From positions 15,615 to 79,614 of the forward strand of contig JAPYTH010000004.1 in NCBI GenBank assembly GCA_029936295.1: a stretch of 64,000 bases of DNA, read 5' to 3'. The translations under genes were made by a program, and so were the position numbers. Under the pieces are notes generated by a model. It searched no databases. It worked only from the letters and a program-made list of their open reading frames with translations, and was not told where the DNA came from. Positions within the stretch are counted from its first letter, which is position 1; the number at the start of each line of letters is the position of its first letter. The DNA comes from TMED109 sp015660425 (GTDB lineage: Bacteria > Pseudomonadota > Alphaproteobacteria > TMED109). Shown here in pieces: positions 62,395 through 64,000 of the stretch.

Positions 62395-63033
62395 ATGAAT
62401 TTAGATAATATACTTATAGAAGGCAGTAAAGAAGCAAAAAATTTATTAATATTTGCTCACGGTGCAGGTGCCCCTATGGATTCCATTTTCATGAATACTA
62501 TAGTGGAAAACATAATTAAGAGTGATATACTAATTATTAGATTCGAGTTTCCATATATGTCAAAAAGAAGATTGGGTATAAGAACTTTTCCAGATAATAT
62601 TTCTTTTCTTAGTGAATATTATAAAGACATGTATTACCAAATAAAAATAATGTTTCCAAATAAAAATATTTGGCTAGGAGGTAAGTCAATGGGAGGAAGA
62701 ATTTCAGCTATTATTAGTAAGGAAATACCTGTAAAAGGTGTAATAGCATTTGGTTATCCATTTCATCCAATAAATAATGTAAATAAATTAAGATTAGAAT
62801 GCCTACAAAGTAAAGGTCCTCCTATACTAATAATGCAAGGAACGAGAGATAAATTTGGAAATATAAATGAAGTGAATACTTATTATATAAGTGATAAAAA
62901 TTCAATTTTTTGGATCGAAGACGGTGATCATTCATTTAATACTTTAAAAAAGTCTAAAAATAATTCTTCTGTTTCTATTAAAAATGCTTGCCTTAGAGCA
63001 TCATCTTTTATACTTAAGAATCAGACTGATTAA
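62395..63033 (+). CDS. KANL3/Tex30-type alpha/beta hydrolase
   Basis: This protein has 212 residues from ATG 62395 (an in-frame TTG at 62359 would add 12 low-complexity residues). It shows LLIFAHGAGAPMDS (oxyanion region), nucleophile elbow LGGKSMGGRIS, GTRDKFG with the acid, and GDHSF with the histidine. This is the order of the KANL3/Tex30 dienelactone-hydrolase-like group. The substrate is unknown. Its last four bases overlap the convergent ABC1 kinase gene. Confidence 0.88.
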   Translation: MNLDNILIEGSKEAKNLLIFAHGAGAPMDSIFMNTIVENIIKSDILIIRFEFPYMSKRRLGIRTFPDNISFLSEYYKDMYYQIKIMFPNKNIWLGGKSMGGRISAIISKEIPVKGVIAFGYPFHPINNVNKLRLECLQSKGPPILIMQGTRDKFGNINEVNTYYISDKNSIFWIEDGDHSFNTLKKSKNNSSVSIKNACLRASSFILKNQTD

Positions 63034-64000
63034 GTTATATTTGTCTTTTTAAGAATTTCTTTTTGTTTGGATTCTAATAGTTTTTCATCAAAACCTTCTA
63101 TTAAGTTTTCAATTATTTTATGCCAATTAAGTTGAGCATTTAAATGCATAAAAACGGAGCCAAGTCCCACTGCTGCCCTATCTATTAATACAAATTCTTT
63201 TGGAGGACTAATGCCACCAAGCTTTTTTAATTCCTTATATACATTTGAGGCAATTTCTTTGCCATTTTTTACTGCATTGGGATTTTGAATATATCTCTTT
63301 TTATTTTCTAAGAGAGGGCCATAAATATAAGTTGCCCAAACATTTAATACCGCAATTAACTCTTTGGTTAGGTTATTAAATCCCCAGGCTTTATAGGCTT
63401 TTATAGCTAGTTTTTGGTTATTATCTCTCATTGCAATATATAAATCTATAACAGCTTTAACAAATTTAGGAGAGAATACTCTTATGCATCCAAAATCTAA
63501 TAAATTTATATTTGGTTTATTTGAATTGTTATCATTAATTTGATAATTACCAGGATGAGGATCACCGTGGATTATTCCATATTTATAAAATGGAATATAC
63601 CAAGCATTAAATAATGTTAAAGCAATATGGTTTTTTATTTCAGACTTAGATTTTTTCCAATTCATAAGTGAATCTCCTTCTAACCAAGTCATGGTTAAAA
63701 GTTTGTCTGTAGATAATTTTTTAATGGGTTTAGGTATTTTAATATATTTTTCATTTTTAAGTATTTCATAAAAAAGAATCATATTTTTTTGTTCTCTTTG
63801 GTAGTCTAGTTCTTCTTTTAATCTGTCTGTAAGCTCTTCATAGATGTCCTTGGTTTTAATAGTTTTATCCCATGTACCATATAGAGAAAAGATTATTTTT
63901 AATTGTTTTAAGTCTGCATCTACTATTGAAATCATATCTGGATATTGTAATTTGCAAGCAACATTAATTCCATTTGCTTTTGCTTTATGAACTTGACCTA
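63030..64000 (-). CDS. ABC1/UbiB-family kinase-like protein, C-terminal part (runs off the right edge)
   Basis: The frame is open to the right edge, so the N terminus is missing; 322 residues are visible. They show the ABC1 kinase lysine region (GQVHKAKANGINVACKLQYP), EELDYQREQKN, MTWLEGDSLMNW, the catalytic IIHGDPHPGNYQIND and the DFG equivalent LLDFGCIRVF. ABC1 proteins (UbiB/COQ8) support ubiquinone synthesis. No C-terminal membrane helices are seen, unlike E. coli UbiB, so it may be a shorter relative. Confidence 0.9.
   Translation of the reverse strand, partial: GQVHKAKANGINVACKLQYPDMISIVDADLKQLKIIFSLYGTWDKTIKTKDIYEELTDRLKEELDYQREQKNMILFYEILKNEKYIKIPKPIKKLSTDKLLTMTWLEGDSLMNWKKSKSEIKNHIALTLFNAWYIPFYKYGIIHGDPHPGNYQINDNNSNKPNINLLDFGCIRVFSPKFVKAVIDLYIAMRDNNQKLAIKAYKAWGFNNLTKELIAVLNVWATYIYGPLLENKKRYIQNPNAVKNGKEIASNVYKELKKLGGISPPKEFVLIDRAAVGLGSVFMHLNAQLNWHKIIENLIEGFDEKLLESKQKEILKKTNIT

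Noticed and set aside
1..64000. CRISPR arrays, prophage, insertion sequences, toxin-antitoxin or defence genes, rRNA operon
   Set aside because: I looked for spaced repeats, transposase or integrase motifs and rRNA signatures and saw none; every long open frame has a housekeeping or conserved-family explanation except the few noted as uncharacterised.

Overview
The window is a compact, strongly AT-rich bacterial chromosome segment in two contigs joined by a 100-N gap. It carries about 60 protein genes and one tRNA, with no insertion sequence, prophage, CRISPR array or rRNA operon that I can see. The gene content and order point to an alphaproteobacterium. The evidence is a CcrM-type GANTC methyltransferase and several blocks typical of that class: smc-dsbA-like-DUF721-mutY, petABC, prs-rplY-pth-ychF, lgt-midA-pgeF, uvrC-pgsA-moaD-moaE, carAB-greA-ELM1-trxB and yqeY-dnaG-rpoD. 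Low GC, tiny intergenic gaps and the lack of mobile DNA suggest a streamlined, probably marine lineage (SAR11-like or HIMB59/AEGEAN-169-like). The exact clade cannot be fixed from the sequence alone.

Layout. 1-5.3 kb holds chromosome maintenance and repair genes: partial smc, a DsbA-like oxidoreductase, DUF721, mutY, ccrM and rnhB. 5.3-12 kb is a leftward MoxR AAA / DUF58 / DUF4159 / amidotransferase-like operon of unknown cellular role. 12.1-14.7 kb carries DUF1285, a CoA-type Nudix hydrolase, a small membrane protein and the CCA-adding enzyme. 14.7-20.6 kb carries hemF, the assembly gap, the cytochrome bc1 operon, mtnP, an FKBP isomerase and a dienelactone hydrolase. 20.6-28.6 kb runs leftward: ychF, pth, rplY, prs, an uncharacterised lipoprotein, pgeF, a MidA-like methyltransferase, lgt and hldD. 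28.6-31.1 kb runs rightward: ubiK, ybjN-like, proC and a TetR/COQ9-like protein. 31.1-42.3 kb holds an EnvZ/OmpR-like pair, ilvE, moaE, moaD, pgsA, uvrC, a 427-bp non-coding region with a DnaA-box cluster, folB, a pteridine-reductase-like SDR, uvrB and an aminotransferase. 42.4-46.8 kb holds a second aminotransferase, a molybdopterin oxidoreductase and msrP. 46.8-54.8 kb is leftward lysR, trxB, ELM1-like, greA, carB, carA. 54.8-64 kb holds yqeY, dnaG, rpoD, tRNA(CAT), a sodium:solute symporter with a small membrane partner, a TPR protein, a newly noted 58-residue protein, an alpha/beta hydrolase and a truncated ABC1 kinase.

Working together. The genes serve aerobic respiration (bc1, haem, and ubiquinone through UbiK and possibly the COQ9-like and ABC1 proteins), nucleotide and amino-acid synthesis (carAB, prs, proC, ilvE), replication and repair (dnaG, uvrB, uvrC, mutY, smc, ccrM), molybdenum enzymes with part of their cofactor pathway (moaD, moaE), and envelope biogenesis (lgt, hldD, pgsA). 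I found no clearly new multi-gene system. The least ordinary signals are regulatory or structural: perfect AT-only inverted repeats in divergent promoter regions, a candidate replication origin near 37.7 kb, and convergent genes that abut or overlap at all eight convergent junctions. The 55-bp identical flanks of the gap suggest it is an assembly artefact.
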